Shown: positions 25,697 to 34,390 of the stretch, piece after piece
How positions within the stretch are numbered: the stretch's first letter is position 1
Layout of the letters: every line of letters starts with the position of its first letter
DNA from: Lachnospiraceae bacterium UBA935
GTDB taxonomy: Bacteria > Bacillota > Clostridia > Lachnospirales > Lachnospiraceae
Length of the DNA stretch: 64,000 nucleotides
Assembly (NCBI GenBank): GCA_002293525.1
Contig: DBDJ01000039.1
Coordinates: 1-64,000, forward strand
Reading direction: 5' to 3'
Position numbers and translations under genes: made by a program
Notes under the pieces: model-generated
Told to the model about the DNA's origin: nothing
What the model saw: only the letters and a program-made list of their open reading frames with translations
Database searches by the model: none

Positions 25697-28450
25697 TTAC
25701 CCTCTCTGCATCGCTAAAGCAATGCTTCTTGTCTGCATCCTGATCTGGCGTCCTGTTTCGTATGGGCTCAGCGCTTTTGGCGACGTGATATAATTGGTCT
25801 GCGTGAAGCCGCCGCCCGTGCCGCTTCCCGGCTCCACCATCCTGTTGACCGAATTTCCGGTCAGCGGTGTTACTACTGCTTTCCCGTTTACCATACTTAG
25901 GAGTTCCGGTCCTGCTTCTGCCACCATTGCTTGCCCTTCTTTCAGGATTCCGCCATGTGCCAGTCGCGGCAGGCTGACTTTGGCTATCTCGCCGAGGGAA
26001 ACCCCGGGGATTTCATTTATGATCCCTATTACCCCGTTAATCAGGCCGATGAATTTATTTATTATATTCTCTATAGTTGCCAGACAGGTATTGATCGCGG
26101 ATTTAAACGCATCCCCGACCGCCGCGCCTATTTTTGTACCGATATCGACAAAGCAGTTCTTGATTGACTCCCATAGTCCGGTAAAGAAGCTTACGACATT
26201 CGCAAAAGCATCTTTTATTCCCTGCCAGGCGTTTTGAAACTGCGTTTTGAACCACTCCGAAACCGTGGCGAATGCCATACTTATGTCTGTCCATCTTTCG
26301 CCGAACCATGTGCCGATTGCCGAAAAAACGTTTACGATCCCGTTATATGCTTCCGTGAACCTGTCCGTGAACCATTGGCCGATGGAAGAAAACAAGGTGG
26401 TTATGCCGTCCCATATGCCCTGAAACACTGCTTGTATGTCAATGCCAAAATTGTCAAAAAAGCCTACTACGAAATTGATCGCAGCTTGCAGTATGTTTTT
26501 TACAAATTCTATCGCGCTGCCGATGGCATCTTGAATATATGTCAGGAAACCGTCTGTGTCACCTTTTAACAACGCCACAATCGCATTTATTATGTTTGTC
26601 ACGAAATCAATTGCATTCTTGACGGCTGAAAGCAGCGGTTCTAGTGCATTTATTGCCCCCATCACGATACCCATTACCAATTCCAGTATGAATTCGAACA
26701 CCGGCTGCAGGGCGTTCATCAGGTTCATGAATGCTTCCTTGAGCTGCTCTATGATCGGCTGTATTTTTACCCACATTTCCTCAAAAGCGGTTTTTACTTT
26801 TGCTATGGCATTGTCCACTTTTTCCTTGAATTCGTCATTTGTCCTGTACAGTCCTACGAATCCGGCCGCAAGTGCCGCTATGACTGCGATCACAATCCCG
26901 ACCGGGCCGGTGATGGCGGCTAAAGCTCCTTTTATCCCGCCTATCTTGCCTGAAAACGATGATACCGTTTTGACAACCCCGCCTATTCCCGACGTGAGTT
27001 TTCCGAATATGCCCAGCGCCGGGCCTATGGCTGCCACGATTCCGGCGATTTTGAGGATGGTTTCTTTCTGCGTGTCGTTCAGGTTGGTAAACCACTGTGA
27101 AAATTCTTTTGCTTTTTCCACTACCTGGGTGATGACCGGCTGCAATGTGGTCAGGATAGTGGAGCCCAGTTCTGCTCCGGCCAGCTTCAGGTTGTTTGCC
27201 GCTATGGTCGCCTCGTCCCACGGGTCGAGTGTCGCGGCAAAAGTCTCTTCTACAACGGTCCCGTATCCCGCCATCGAAGTGGACAGATCGTCCATGTCAA
27301 TCCTTCCTTCGCGGATGGCGTGCGACATCTCGGCTGCCCCCTTGGTTCCAAAAACTTCCTGGGCAATCGCGAGAGCCTCCGTTTCTGTCTTGGCATCCTT
27401 TATTTCGCCAATTGTCAGCGTGAGAGCCTCGTCAACGCTCTTTCCTTGATCGGTGTAGATTTTCATGGATTTTCGTAGCCCGGCGATCGCCGTGTCCGCA
27501 TTGACGCCGTTTGCTTCAAACTGCGCCAGCAAGTCAATTGACTGGGTTACACCAAGGCCCATTTCTTTGAACGTCGCTCCGTTTTTCTGGACGGAATCCA
27601 TCAGCGCGTCGACGCTTATTCCCGTGTCTTGTCCTTTCTTGGTCAAAAATCCTAATATGTTCCCGGAATCTGACATGTCGATGTTCCATTGTTCCATGAT
27701 TTTATCAACTTTTCCAATGGAATTGTTCAGATCTGTTCCGTTTATTTCGGAAAATTTTATGAACTGCTCCGACAGGTCTTCCAGACTCGCGCCGGTAATC
27801 CCGAAACGCGTATTTACTTCCCCTACCGCCGTTCCCGCCTTGTCCATGTTGGTGGGCATGTTTGCGAATATACTGTCGGCCACCGCCGTCAGTTCTTCCA
27901 GCTTTTCTCCGGTGGCTCCGGTCTTGGTGATTATTGTGTCGTAGCCGTCGTCAAGTTCCATGGCGGCAGCTATTCCAGCTGCTCCTATCGCCCCTATTGC
28001 AGCCGTGACCGGCAGAAGCTTCTCCCCGACCGCCGTTATTTTGCCGCCTGCCTTTTCGAACGCCTCACCGACATCCGCGAGACTTATATTGCTCTGTTTG
28101 GCCTGGTCTTCCAGGCTTTTCAGCTGTTCTTCCGTGGCGATTATTTCACGCTGAACCGCCCGGTACTGCTCTTCTGTCGCTTCCCCTTTCTTGAATTGCT
28201 CCTGTACCTGTTTTTCTGCTGTTTTCAGTACGTCAAGCTTGTCTTTTGTTTCTGATACGGCATCTGCGAGAAGCTCCTGTTTCTGCGCCAGGAGTTCGGT
28301 GTTTTTCGGATCCAGCTTTAGGAGCTTTTCCACTTCTTTCAGCTCTGTCTGCGTCCCTTTTATGCTTTTGTTAACATCGGTAAGGGCTTTATCCAGCTTT
28401 GATGTGCTGCCGCCAATCTCGATAGTTATTCCTTTTATATTATTTGCCAT
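25697..28450 (-). CDS. Tape measure protein
   Basis: Start taken at ATG 28450 (MANNIKGITIEIGGSTSKLD); a GTG two codons upstream is an equal alternative with AAGGGAAAC in front. The 917-residue protein has an N-terminal coiled coil to about residue 125, a TP901-type tape-measure core with membrane-active glycine/alanine-rich segments (LLPVTAAIGAIGAAGIAAAM and GPVGIVIAVIAALAAGFVGL) and long repeated aromatic helices between 560 and 790. Length sets tail length: roughly 0.15 nm per residue gives about 135 nm, an estimate from family knowledge. The GT frame ends inside its start region. Confidence 0.9.
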   Translation of the reverse strand: MANNIKGITIEIGGSTSKLDKALTDVNKSIKGTQTELKEVEKLLKLDPKNTELLAQKQELLADAVSETKDKLDVLKTAEKQVQEQFKKGEATEEQYRAVQREIIATEEQLKSLEDQAKQSNISLADVGEAFEKAGGKITAVGEKLLPVTAAIGAIGAAGIAAAMELDDGYDTIITKTGATGEKLEELTAVADSIFANMPTNMDKAGTAVGEVNTRFGITGASLEDLSEQFIKFSEINGTDLNNSIGKVDKIMEQWNIDMSDSGNILGFLTKKGQDTGISVDALMDSVQKNGATFKEMGLGVTQSIDLLAQFEANGVNADTAIAGLRKSMKIYTDQGKSVDEALTLTIGEIKDAKTETEALAIAQEVFGTKGAAEMSHAIREGRIDMDDLSTSMAGYGTVVEETFAATLDPWDEATIAANNLKLAGAELGSTILTTLQPVITQVVEKAKEFSQWFTNLNDTQKETILKIAGIVAAIGPALGIFGKLTSGIGGVVKTVSSFSGKIGGIKGALAAITGPVGIVIAVIAALAAGFVGLYRTNDEFKEKVDNAIAKVKTAFEEMWVKIQPIIEQLKEAFMNLMNALQPVFEFILELVMGIVMGAINALEPLLSAVKNAIDFVTNIINAIVALLKGDTDGFLTYIQDAIGSAIEFVKNILQAAINFVVGFFDNFGIDIQAVFQGIWDGITTLFSSIGQWFTDRFTEAYNGIVNVFSAIGTWFGERWTDISMAFATVSEWFKTQFQNAWQGIKDAFANVVSFFTGLWESIKNCFVDIGTKIGAAVGDAFKSAINTCLATIENIINKFIGLINGVIGIINEIPGVSLGEIAKVSLPRLAHGGILKEGQAMVAEAGPELLSMVNGKAVVTPLTGNSVNRMVEPGSGTGGGFTQTNYITSPKALSPYETGRQIRMQTRSIALAMQRG

Positions 28451-29083
28451 TTTCACCGTTTCCCTTTTTTAACTTGCGCAGTCTTTTCCGGTCCGGGACT
28501 GTCTGTTCGATGCGCCAGCAGTTCTTCAGATATTTCCTGCCCTCTTCTGTTTTGGCATTCTCAAAAATCATCGCTTCCCGTAGAAAAAACAGGTACAGAT
28601 CAATCGCCATTTCCTGTACTTCGCAAACACTAAGATGGCAATAGTCCATGACCAGCTTCTCTGGCCGCGTCAATACTTGATACGGTATTTCGATGTCGTC
28701 CCCTTTTTCCTGCGGATAAAAGGGGATTTTCAGTTTGGGTCCGTTTTCAGTTCGTCAACAAATACCATGTAGGCATTCAGTATTTCAGTGCATTCTTCAA
28801 TGTCATAGTCTTCGAGATCTTCTACTCTTACTATTCTTTTGTTCATGTTGTTGCTCAATACTGCTGCTAGGAGGCTGTAGACCGCATCCGAATCTTGCGC
28901 TGTGGGTTCATCTTCCGGGCCGATCTCCATTTCCTTGATTGCTTCAAAAACCTTTTTTTGCGGCATCCGCACGACAAGCTTTTGCCCCTTTTCTTTTACT
29001 TTGCCGTTTTCATCAACGATGTCTTTCATCGTAAACGGCCAGAATGTCCTTTTTATCTTGTTGCAATTGAATTCTCTAACCAT
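28440..29083 (-). CDS. Tail assembly chaperone, long frameshifted form (GT)
   Basis: Ribosomes that slip by -1 at CCCAAAC (28733-28739), directly before the TGA of the short form, continue as PKLKIPFYPQEKGDDIEIPY and QVLTRPEKLVMDYCHLSVCE to the stop at 28440. The fusion is about 214 residues: 117 of the G frame and 97 of the T frame. The T part has no ATG of its own; a TTG at 28673 lies in the middle of conserved-looking sequence. This matches the gpG/gpGT pairs of siphoviruses that chaperone the tape measure protein before tube growth. Confidence 0.75.
28730..29083 (-). CDS. Tail assembly chaperone, short form (G)
   Basis: A 117-residue protein between the major tail protein and the tape measure gene, the usual place of gpG-like chaperones. 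Its sequence (REFNCNKIKRTFWPFTMKDI ... KLVVRMPQKKVFEAI) is like the tail-assembly chaperones of Firmicutes phages. It ends ELKTDPN then TGA, right after the slippery heptamer. Coordinates 28733-28739 hold the slip site. Confidence 0.75.
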   Translation of the reverse strand: MVREFNCNKIKRTFWPFTMKDIVDENGKVKEKGQKLVVRMPQKKVFEAIKEMEIGPEDEPTAQDSDAVYSLLAAVLSNNMNKRIVRVEDLEDYDIEECTEILNAYMVFVDELKTDPN

Positions 29084-29108
29084 GTGGCCCCTTTCTTAAT
29101 ATTTAATT

Positions 29109-29133
29109 GGCGGACCGCCGCTTCCTGTCCGCC
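29109..29133 (-). terminator. Hairpin after the major tail protein gene
   Basis: GGCGGAC and GTCCGCC form a perfect 7-bp stem in the gap between the major tail gene and the chaperone gene, followed on the minus strand by AATTAAATATT rather than a T-run. It may lower expression of the chaperone relative to the abundant tail protein or protect the upstream mRNA. Confidence 0.45.
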
Positions 29134-29150
29134 ATTCCATATTCTGCTTT

Positions 29151-29729
29151 TTACGGCGTCGTGCTTCCGTCGTCTTCCCCTTCCGCCGCAGGATCAATCA
29201 TTTCCTCGTAAACAATCAATGTCCCTTCTTTATCCATCGGCACCGCTTTGAACTCCGCGTCAATAACGGTCTCGCTTTCTTTTGTAAAAGCAATCGTGAA
29301 TCCTGCCTGGTTTTTCCCCACGATTGTTACCCTGATATCGCCGTCCTGCTCGTCTTTATGATAAAAGCGGAAAAGATAATTTATGCTGGTAGCATTTCCG
29401 ATGCCGCCGATCTTTACGACGCGGCGGTTTCCTGTTTCGGTTACCCTGGCCGTGGAGCATAGCTTTTGAAGAGTGGTTCCGCACCATGTCATTATGCCGG
29501 ATTTCAACAAGGCTTCCTCTTCCGTTACAATGAGCTTTGACACTTTCCCCATGTCGTCCTTGGCTTCGTAAAATGACGGTGTGTATTCGATGCTTGCCCC
29601 GCCCTTGATATGGCCGAGCCGGTTTTTTTCTGTTTCGATTACTGCGTCGCTGGGCATCTCTGCCGCTGTCCCCTCAAATTCTACGCAGTACAGATCTCCG
29701 CTTCCCAATACAATACTTTCTTTATTCAT
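29151..29729 (-). CDS. Major tail protein
   Basis: A 192-residue protein, tube-forming subunit of the tail. The N-terminal part (SGDLYCVEFEG, ... NRLGHIKGGASIEYTPSFYE) and the C-terminal VTIVGKNQAGFTIAF strand follow the phi13/TP901-type tail tube pattern. Position between the tail completion and chaperone genes supports it. Two to three bases separate it from its upstream gene. Confidence 0.8.
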   Translation of the reverse strand: MNKESIVLGSGDLYCVEFEGTAAEMPSDAVIETEKNRLGHIKGGASIEYTPSFYEAKDDMGKVSKLIVTEEEALLKSGIMTWCGTTLQKLCSTARVTETGNRRVVKIGGIGNATSINYLFRFYHKDEQDGDIRVTIVGKNQAGFTIAFTKESETVIDAEFKAVPMDKEGTLIVYEEMIDPAAEGEDDGSTTP

Positions 29730-29732
29730 GCT

Positions 29733-30092
29733 TTATATTTCTCCTTTCACTTTGCTGAGCAGGCTCCTGATTTCGTAGGCTGTCTGGAAGCATTCTTCTT
29801 CCTCGATGTAGGCTATGAATTTTTCATGTTCCACGTCGGCCAGGACTTCTGCTTCAATTTGCTTCCTGATTATGTCCGTCTTTTCATCGTCTTTTTCTGT
29901 GTACAGCTCAATATCAAGATCCTCCTCGATCAGAAGAATTTTTGAGTCTGACCCTCTGCCCCTTCCGTGTGGCTGCAAATATACAATATAGGGTAATTCC
30001 GGTACCGGATCATCCACTGTCCCCTCGAACGCGTTTCTGGCGACCGGTATGCCGATCCTCTGTACCTTTTTGATTATTTCTGCTGCTCTCAT
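29733..30092 (-). CDS. Tail completion/terminator-type protein
   Basis: A 119-residue protein placed between the HK97 gp10-like and the major tail genes, where the tail terminator normally lies. It has a pattern of LPYIVYLQPHGRGRGSDSKI and DLDIELYTEKDDEK found in such proteins, ending with a helix. Function by position. Confidence 0.6.
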   Translation of the reverse strand: MRAAEIIKKVQRIGIPVARNAFEGTVDDPVPELPYIVYLQPHGRGRGSDSKILLIEEDLDIELYTEKDDEKTDIIRKQIEAEVLADVEHEKFIAYIEEEECFQTAYEIRSLLSKVKGEI

Positions 30093-30093
30093 G

Positions 30094-30489
30094 TCATCTG
30101 CCTACTTTCCGCGCTATTTTTTCGGCTGCCATGTCGCCTATCTGATCGCTTACCGGTTTGATATGTTCAAAACTCTTTACCCTGCCGCCTTTTCTGGACT
30201 GATGCCCTTTTTCCAGCAGATGTGTCAGCTGAGGATGCTTCCGGTTGTATACGCTGTATTGCTCAAGGCCTGTGACTGCGCTCGCCCTATTACTACGGAC
30301 TCCGCTTGTCCACCCTTTTGTATACTTTCCCGTTCTTTCTTCATACGGGCCGCCTTTTTTCAGCATCTTTGCCGCTTCATCTGCGGTTTCTTTTATTCCT
30401 TCGTTTAGCGCTTTCTGCAGTTCGGTGCCGGACCATTCCTTCAGTTCTTCCTGTATCGCCTGGTCAAGTTTTCCGATTGATGCTATCAT
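30094..30489 (-). CDS. HK97 gp10-like head-tail/tail completion protein
   Basis: Start at 30489, with GAGGGTGGG upstream and an ATGA overlap with the stop of the preceding gene; the longer frame to 30618 is a shadow of that gene. The 131 residues start with a helix (IASIGKLDQAIQEELKEWSG) and contain ERTGKYTKGW and YNRKHPQLTHLLEKGH, signatures of the HK97 gp10 family. Confidence 0.82.
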   Translation of the reverse strand: MIASIGKLDQAIQEELKEWSGTELQKALNEGIKETADEAAKMLKKGGPYEERTGKYTKGWTSGVRSNRASAVTGLEQYSVYNRKHPQLTHLLEKGHQSRKGGRVKSFEHIKPVSDQIGDMAAEKIARKVGR

Positions 30490-30773
30490 CTTTTTCCCAC
30501 CCTCTCTTCTGCATAGAGTTCCATTTTGCCGTTGCTCTTTGGGCCGTATGTGCGGTATATGACATATTCTTTTCCGTTGTATATCAGGCCTGTCTGATCG
30601 GCGTATTCGAATCCCCATACTTCTGCCATGAAGGACGGTTTTGACCCTTTCTGTCCTGCTGCCAGAAATTCATCCCGCCCGACCGGCTTAATGGATGCAT
30701 ATACCGGCGTTTCAATGTTCTCGTCCTGATTTTTTTTAATTATTAACTTAACTTGAACTTCGATGGTACCCAC
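30486..30773 (-). CDS. Head closure/head-tail adaptor protein
   Basis: A 95-residue protein of the SPP1 gp16-like stopper group: small beta barrel with YASIKPVGRDEFLAAGQKG and GKEYVIYRTYG. The start is GTG with AAAAGGCG. It overlaps the connector gene by 26 bases and the gp10-like gene by four. Confidence 0.75.
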   Translation of the reverse strand: MGTIEVQVKLIIKKNQDENIETPVYASIKPVGRDEFLAAGQKGSKPSFMAEVWGFEYADQTGLIYNGKEYVIYRTYGPKSNGKMELYAEERVGKR

Positions 30774-31044
30774 CGCCTTTTAGTTTGATGCACATTGTCT
30801 GATACGCTTCCGATAATTCGGCTTGGTTGTCCGGACTCCCGAAATTCGCCTTCACATACATCAGGACCGCTTCGACAATCAGCGGATCTGGATAGGGATA
30901 TTTAAGATAAGACTGATCTATCCCTATCCGCTTTAAGTCCGCAAAGGCAACATCGACCAGTTGCCCTACGTCGCTGTCCAGGTCATCAACAGACGTTTTC
31001 CGGATCCTCAACTTTGCCATTTCTATCAATCCGCTTTTTGTCAT
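30748..31044 (-). CDS. Head-tail connector protein (gp6-like)
   Basis: A 98-residue all-helical protein of the HK97 gp6 / SPP1 gp15 group with the usual pattern of a long C-terminal helix (VEAVLMYVKANFGSPDNQAE ... YQTMCIKLK). Starts 13 bases after the capsid gene stop. Confidence 0.75.
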   Translation of the reverse strand: MTKSGLIEMAKLRIRKTSVDDLDSDVGQLVDVAFADLKRIGIDQSYLKYPYPDPLIVEAVLMYVKANFGSPDNQAELSEAYQTMCIKLKGGGYHRSSS

Positions 31045-31056
31045 GTCTTTCCTCTT

Positions 31057-32259
31057 TTACGTCGTGGCTGCCTTCTTGACCCGAATAAAGCCGTTCCGGG
31101 ATACTACGCTGCCGCCCATGAAAATACTTGCTTTGTATGCAATCATGCCTTGCCTGAATTTGTAATCTGTGGACTTTGCTGCTTCCAGATCGGAAAAAAT
31201 CGCCACCTCGTAATTGCTCATAGGTCCATACGCCATCAGGTAATCACCTGTGGCGGCTTCGGTAGTGTTTCCACACGCACTGTTGATTATAAACGGCACT
31301 TCATCAATAGTCCCGGTATTCCCGTGATTTTTGATGGTGTAGTACTTCCGGCCCTGTTTGTCCTTAATCTTGGCAAATTTTTTCAGATCCTTCTTGTTCA
31401 GGACAAGCACTGCTACATCTTCAACCTCTTCATCGCCGCCGAAAGAATAAATGATTTCGTCCAGGGTTTCGTCGTTGATGTCGGAAATCGAAATGTCGGT
31501 ATCCGGATCAATCACCTGCGACTCCGTATCTGTCGGGTTGAAGAAGATACCTTTGAATTTTCCGGTTGTTCCGGAACCGATCAGCACCTGGCGGCTTGCG
31601 TATCTTTTTAACGCCTTTGTCACGCTCCCCTCCACCACGCTGTCATAATCCGAATCGGGTAGCTTGACCATTTCTTCCGGCTCTTCGCAGTAAGCCGTAA
31701 GTTTCTCGCGTTCGATTTCCGCGTATCCGAAAGCAGGTTCGGAAAGGTTATAGTCTTCCCCTTCTCCGGTGGGGCCTGCGCCGTCACCGTAACTGATTAC
31801 ATACGGTCTCTTGTAGCTTTCGCCGCCGGCAAGAGGGACTGTTGTTACCCTGTCGATCAGGCTCGACACGTCGTTGAAGGCCGGGGCGATATCTCCCGAC
31901 GTGTATGTGGGCATTACCGTATTTTCGGAAGGAATAAGATTTTTCACCCTGCGCAACACGCTCTTTGCAGAATATTTGACTTTTGCCCCGGATTTCAGCA
32001 TTGCTCCGGATTTGCTTCTTGCTTCGTTCGCTTCTCCTTTTGCTCCCGGGTCTTCGTCTGGTTCTTCCCCTGCTGCCGCTGCAGCTTTCATCAGCGTCTC
32101 TCTGGTCTTTATCTCGTCTAAAATCTCCCCGATCAGGGACGCTTCATCCATGGCGGCCGCCAGTTCGTCGCCGCTGATTGTCTGTGCTTCCTTGCCGACC
32201 TTAACAAGTCTTGCTTTCAGGTCCTTTTTGCTCGCTTTCATCATTTCTTCTCTGGTCAT
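31057..32259 (-). CDS. Major capsid protein, HK97 fold
   Basis: A 400-residue protein. Residues 1-65 form a charged coiled coil (REEMMKASKKDLKARLVKVG ... GEILDEIKTRETLMKA), the delta scaffold domain cut off during maturation. The rest has HK97 motifs: IPSENTVMPTYTSGDIAPAF, GSGTTGKFKGIFF, and AYGPMSNYEVAIFSDLEAAK. It follows the ClpP-type protease gene, which would remove the delta domain. GAAAGGAG before the ATG. Confidence 0.9.
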   Translation of the reverse strand: MTREEMMKASKKDLKARLVKVGKEAQTISGDELAAAMDEASLIGEILDEIKTRETLMKAAAAAGEEPDEDPGAKGEANEARSKSGAMLKSGAKVKYSAKSVLRRVKNLIPSENTVMPTYTSGDIAPAFNDVSSLIDRVTTVPLAGGESYKRPYVISYGDGAGPTGEGEDYNLSEPAFGYAEIEREKLTAYCEEPEEMVKLPDSDYDSVVEGSVTKALKRYASRQVLIGSGTTGKFKGIFFNPTDTESQVIDPDTDISISDINDETLDEIIYSFGGDEEVEDVAVLVLNKKDLKKFAKIKDKQGRKYYTIKNHGNTGTIDEVPFIINSACGNTTEAATGDYLMAYGPMSNYEVAIFSDLEAAKSTDYKFRQGMIAYKASIFMGGSVVSRNGFIRVKKAATT

Positions 32260-32271
32260 GTCTGACTCCTT

Positions 32272-33021
32272 TCATTGGCCCATGTGTAATATGGTCTTAT
32301 CAATTATTTTTTTTCTTAGCTCCTGATCCCGGTCTGCAATTCCGGCAGAGTCCGTTAATCTGGCCGGAGCCTTTTGGCAAAACCGAAGAGTATACTCTCC
32401 GACTGCTGCCGCTATGGTGTTTTCAGCGGTAACAGCAATCCGGAAATACTTCTCCGCCTCGGCTCCGTTTAGCCAGGTTTCCGCTTCCATAAGCTCCTTG
32501 ATCTGCTCAATAGTTGCCCCTTCCGCCAGGTTCTCTTCGTAGATGCTCCATATCCCGGATTCTATGGCGTCCAGCGCGTCGGCCATCTTCCTAAGTTCTG
32601 TTGCGTTCCCCTCCGCCAAACACCAAGGTTTATGTATCATCAGATAGGCGTTACTCGGAATGTCTGGCGGCTCGCTTCCGGCGAACGCAATCACGGAAGC
32701 AATGGAACCGGCCAGGGCATCCACATGAACAACGATTCTTCCAGAATATCGCTTAAGCATGTTGTAGATGGCGATTCCGGCGAAAACGGATCCGCCGCCT
32801 GAATTAATATAAATGTTCAGGTCCCGGCCATTGGCTTCCTGCAAAAAATTCTTGACCGAGTCCGGATACTGGTCTTCCTCCTGCCATGCTCCCCACCAGT
32901 CAGAAACGATGTCACCGTAAAAATACAGATCAACGGTTGTTTCCGTAGCATTCCTGAATTCGTAGAATTTTTCAGTTGTTGAGCTTTGGGTTTTGGCTGT
33001 TATGTTTTTTGTCTTTGCCAT
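32272..33021 (-). CDS. Head maturation protease, ClpP type
   Basis: A 249-residue serine protease of the ClpP/S14 fold. Key segments are INSGGGSVFAGIAIYNML, the nucleophile Ser in DALAGSIASVIAFAG and the His in YLMIHKPWCLAEG; an Asp follows in the DALDAIESGIW helix region. It processes the capsid precursor. AAAGGGGGT before the ATG; lies between portal and capsid as in most such phages. Confidence 0.9.
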   Translation of the reverse strand: MAKTKNITAKTQSSTTEKFYEFRNATETTVDLYFYGDIVSDWWGAWQEEDQYPDSVKNFLQEANGRDLNIYINSGGGSVFAGIAIYNMLKRYSGRIVVHVDALAGSIASVIAFAGSEPPDIPSNAYLMIHKPWCLAEGNATELRKMADALDAIESGIWSIYEENLAEGATIEQIKELMEAETWLNGAEAEKYFRIAVTAENTIAAAVGEYTLRFCQKAPARLTDSAGIADRDQELRKKIIDKTILHMGQ

Positions 33022-33023
33022 CT

Positions 33024-34217
33024 CTAACCCCCTTTCATGATCTGAAAATAGATTTTTGCTGCCGCACGTGCTGCCTGCTCCTGCCTGTCGGATGCTGTGC
33101 TGCTGGTACCGTTTTCACCGTCACCGCTTTCACCTACCTGGTAAAGACTCTGATCGTCTGCTTTTACATAGTTTAGGCTGACCAGTCGCACGTCGCCACC
33201 TTCTACCGGCCCGTAATACATCAATTCCCGGTATTCATTGATTGTCATCGCGCCCCGGTCCAGCATGTACCCTGCTATCGCATTGCGCGTCTGCAAATTC
33301 GCATACTGTAGCAGGTTCGCGGCAAAGGTGATCTTGTTCCCGTATCCTATTTCACGCTGCGTCAGCAGCTTAAACGTAAATTCATATGACAGCTGTATGG
33401 CGATTGGCTCTATTACGTTTTCGTAAAAGCTCACCCATTCTTGTTCGCTCAGGGTTGACGTTAAAACCTTTTCGTTTACCCCGTAATACCTGTATATATT
33501 GTCCCGCAGGAATGCGATCTGGTTCGTCGGTATGACTCCGGAATTTGACTTGATTTCCTTGAAGTCGTATGCATTGTCGATTGCGGCCACTCCCCCGGCA
33601 TTTTCGGCGTTCAGGTACGCTTCCTTGAATTCCCTGGCTTTTGCTTTCAGCTCTTTATCATCGGCCAGGTTATTATATTTCAGGTATCCGGCCAGTGAGT
33701 TGGAATTTCTCACTATGTTTTTGATCGTTTCCCCGGAAGTCTCTATCAGGTCAAGGCTTCTTTTCAGTTCCGTGTCCGGCGCCGTACCCATGAATCTTTT
33801 CTTGTTTAACCTGGCCTTGATGTGGATCACGTTCTGGTACGGTACGGTGTATGTCTCGCCGTCATAGTCCCAGCGGAACCGGAAAAGAATATTCCGGTTT
33901 TTATCCTCAAAGATCCGGTATGATTTCGCTGTCACCGGCTGAATGCTTTCCACCTTTGTAAAATCGTTATTGTAGAAGATCACGGAAAACGAATTCGATG
34001 TGTATATGAGATCGGCAGCGATCCGGTACAGGAAATCATACGTCGACAGTTCTGGACATGGCCGCAGTGTCAGTATCCGAGAAAGACCGTCATTTTTTAT
34101 TACCATCCCTTTTTCATCCCGGCGTATTACCTGCGGCTGCAGCTTGCCTACATTCTTTCCTATCGCGTCCGCGACCGCCCCCACTATGTCATTGTCCCGC
34201 AGCGCCCCTGTCGGCAT
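33024..34217 (-). CDS. Portal protein, HK97 family
   Basis: A 397-residue portal (motifs NDIVGAVADAIGKNVGKLQP, NSFSVIFYNNDFTKVESIQP, GNKITFAANLLQYANLQTRN). The ATG used has CGGAG five bases upstream. In the same frame the sequence upstream (from about 34290) still reads like portal N-terminus (IIANFLGTFVAKYRPLFLSR) but has no standard start codon, only ATA/ATT after a GGGGGCGG site. So the true start may be an unusual codon about 25 residues earlier, or that part has been lost. The portal forms the ring through which DNA enters the capsid. Confidence 0.85.
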   Translation of the reverse strand: MPTGALRDNDIVGAVADAIGKNVGKLQPQVIRRDEKGMVIKNDGLSRILTLRPCPELSTYDFLYRIAADLIYTSNSFSVIFYNNDFTKVESIQPVTAKSYRIFEDKNRNILFRFRWDYDGETYTVPYQNVIHIKARLNKKRFMGTAPDTELKRSLDLIETSGETIKNIVRNSNSLAGYLKYNNLADDKELKAKAREFKEAYLNAENAGGVAAIDNAYDFKEIKSNSGVIPTNQIAFLRDNIYRYYGVNEKVLTSTLSEQEWVSFYENVIEPIAIQLSYEFTFKLLTQREIGYGNKITFAANLLQYANLQTRNAIAGYMLDRGAMTINEYRELMYYGPVEGGDVRLVSLNYVKADDQSLYQVGESGDGENGTSSTASDRQEQAARAAAKIYFQIMKGG

Positions 34218-34390
34218 ATATTCTCCGCGGGACAGAAATAATGGTCTGTATTTTGCGACAAATGTCCCTAAAAAATTGGCAATTATTCCCGTATTGGCCG
34301 CCCCCTTTCAAAAGAAAAATACTAAAAACGAGTCTATGGTTGCCCATAGGCTCATTGTAGGAAATTCCGTGTTAAAATTCTGACCCTTTT

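Noticed and set aside
28440..28673. Independent gene with TTG start between chaperone and tape measure genes
   Set aside because: The coherent sequence continues upstream of the TTG in the -1 frame to the slippery site, so it is the T part of a frameshift product.
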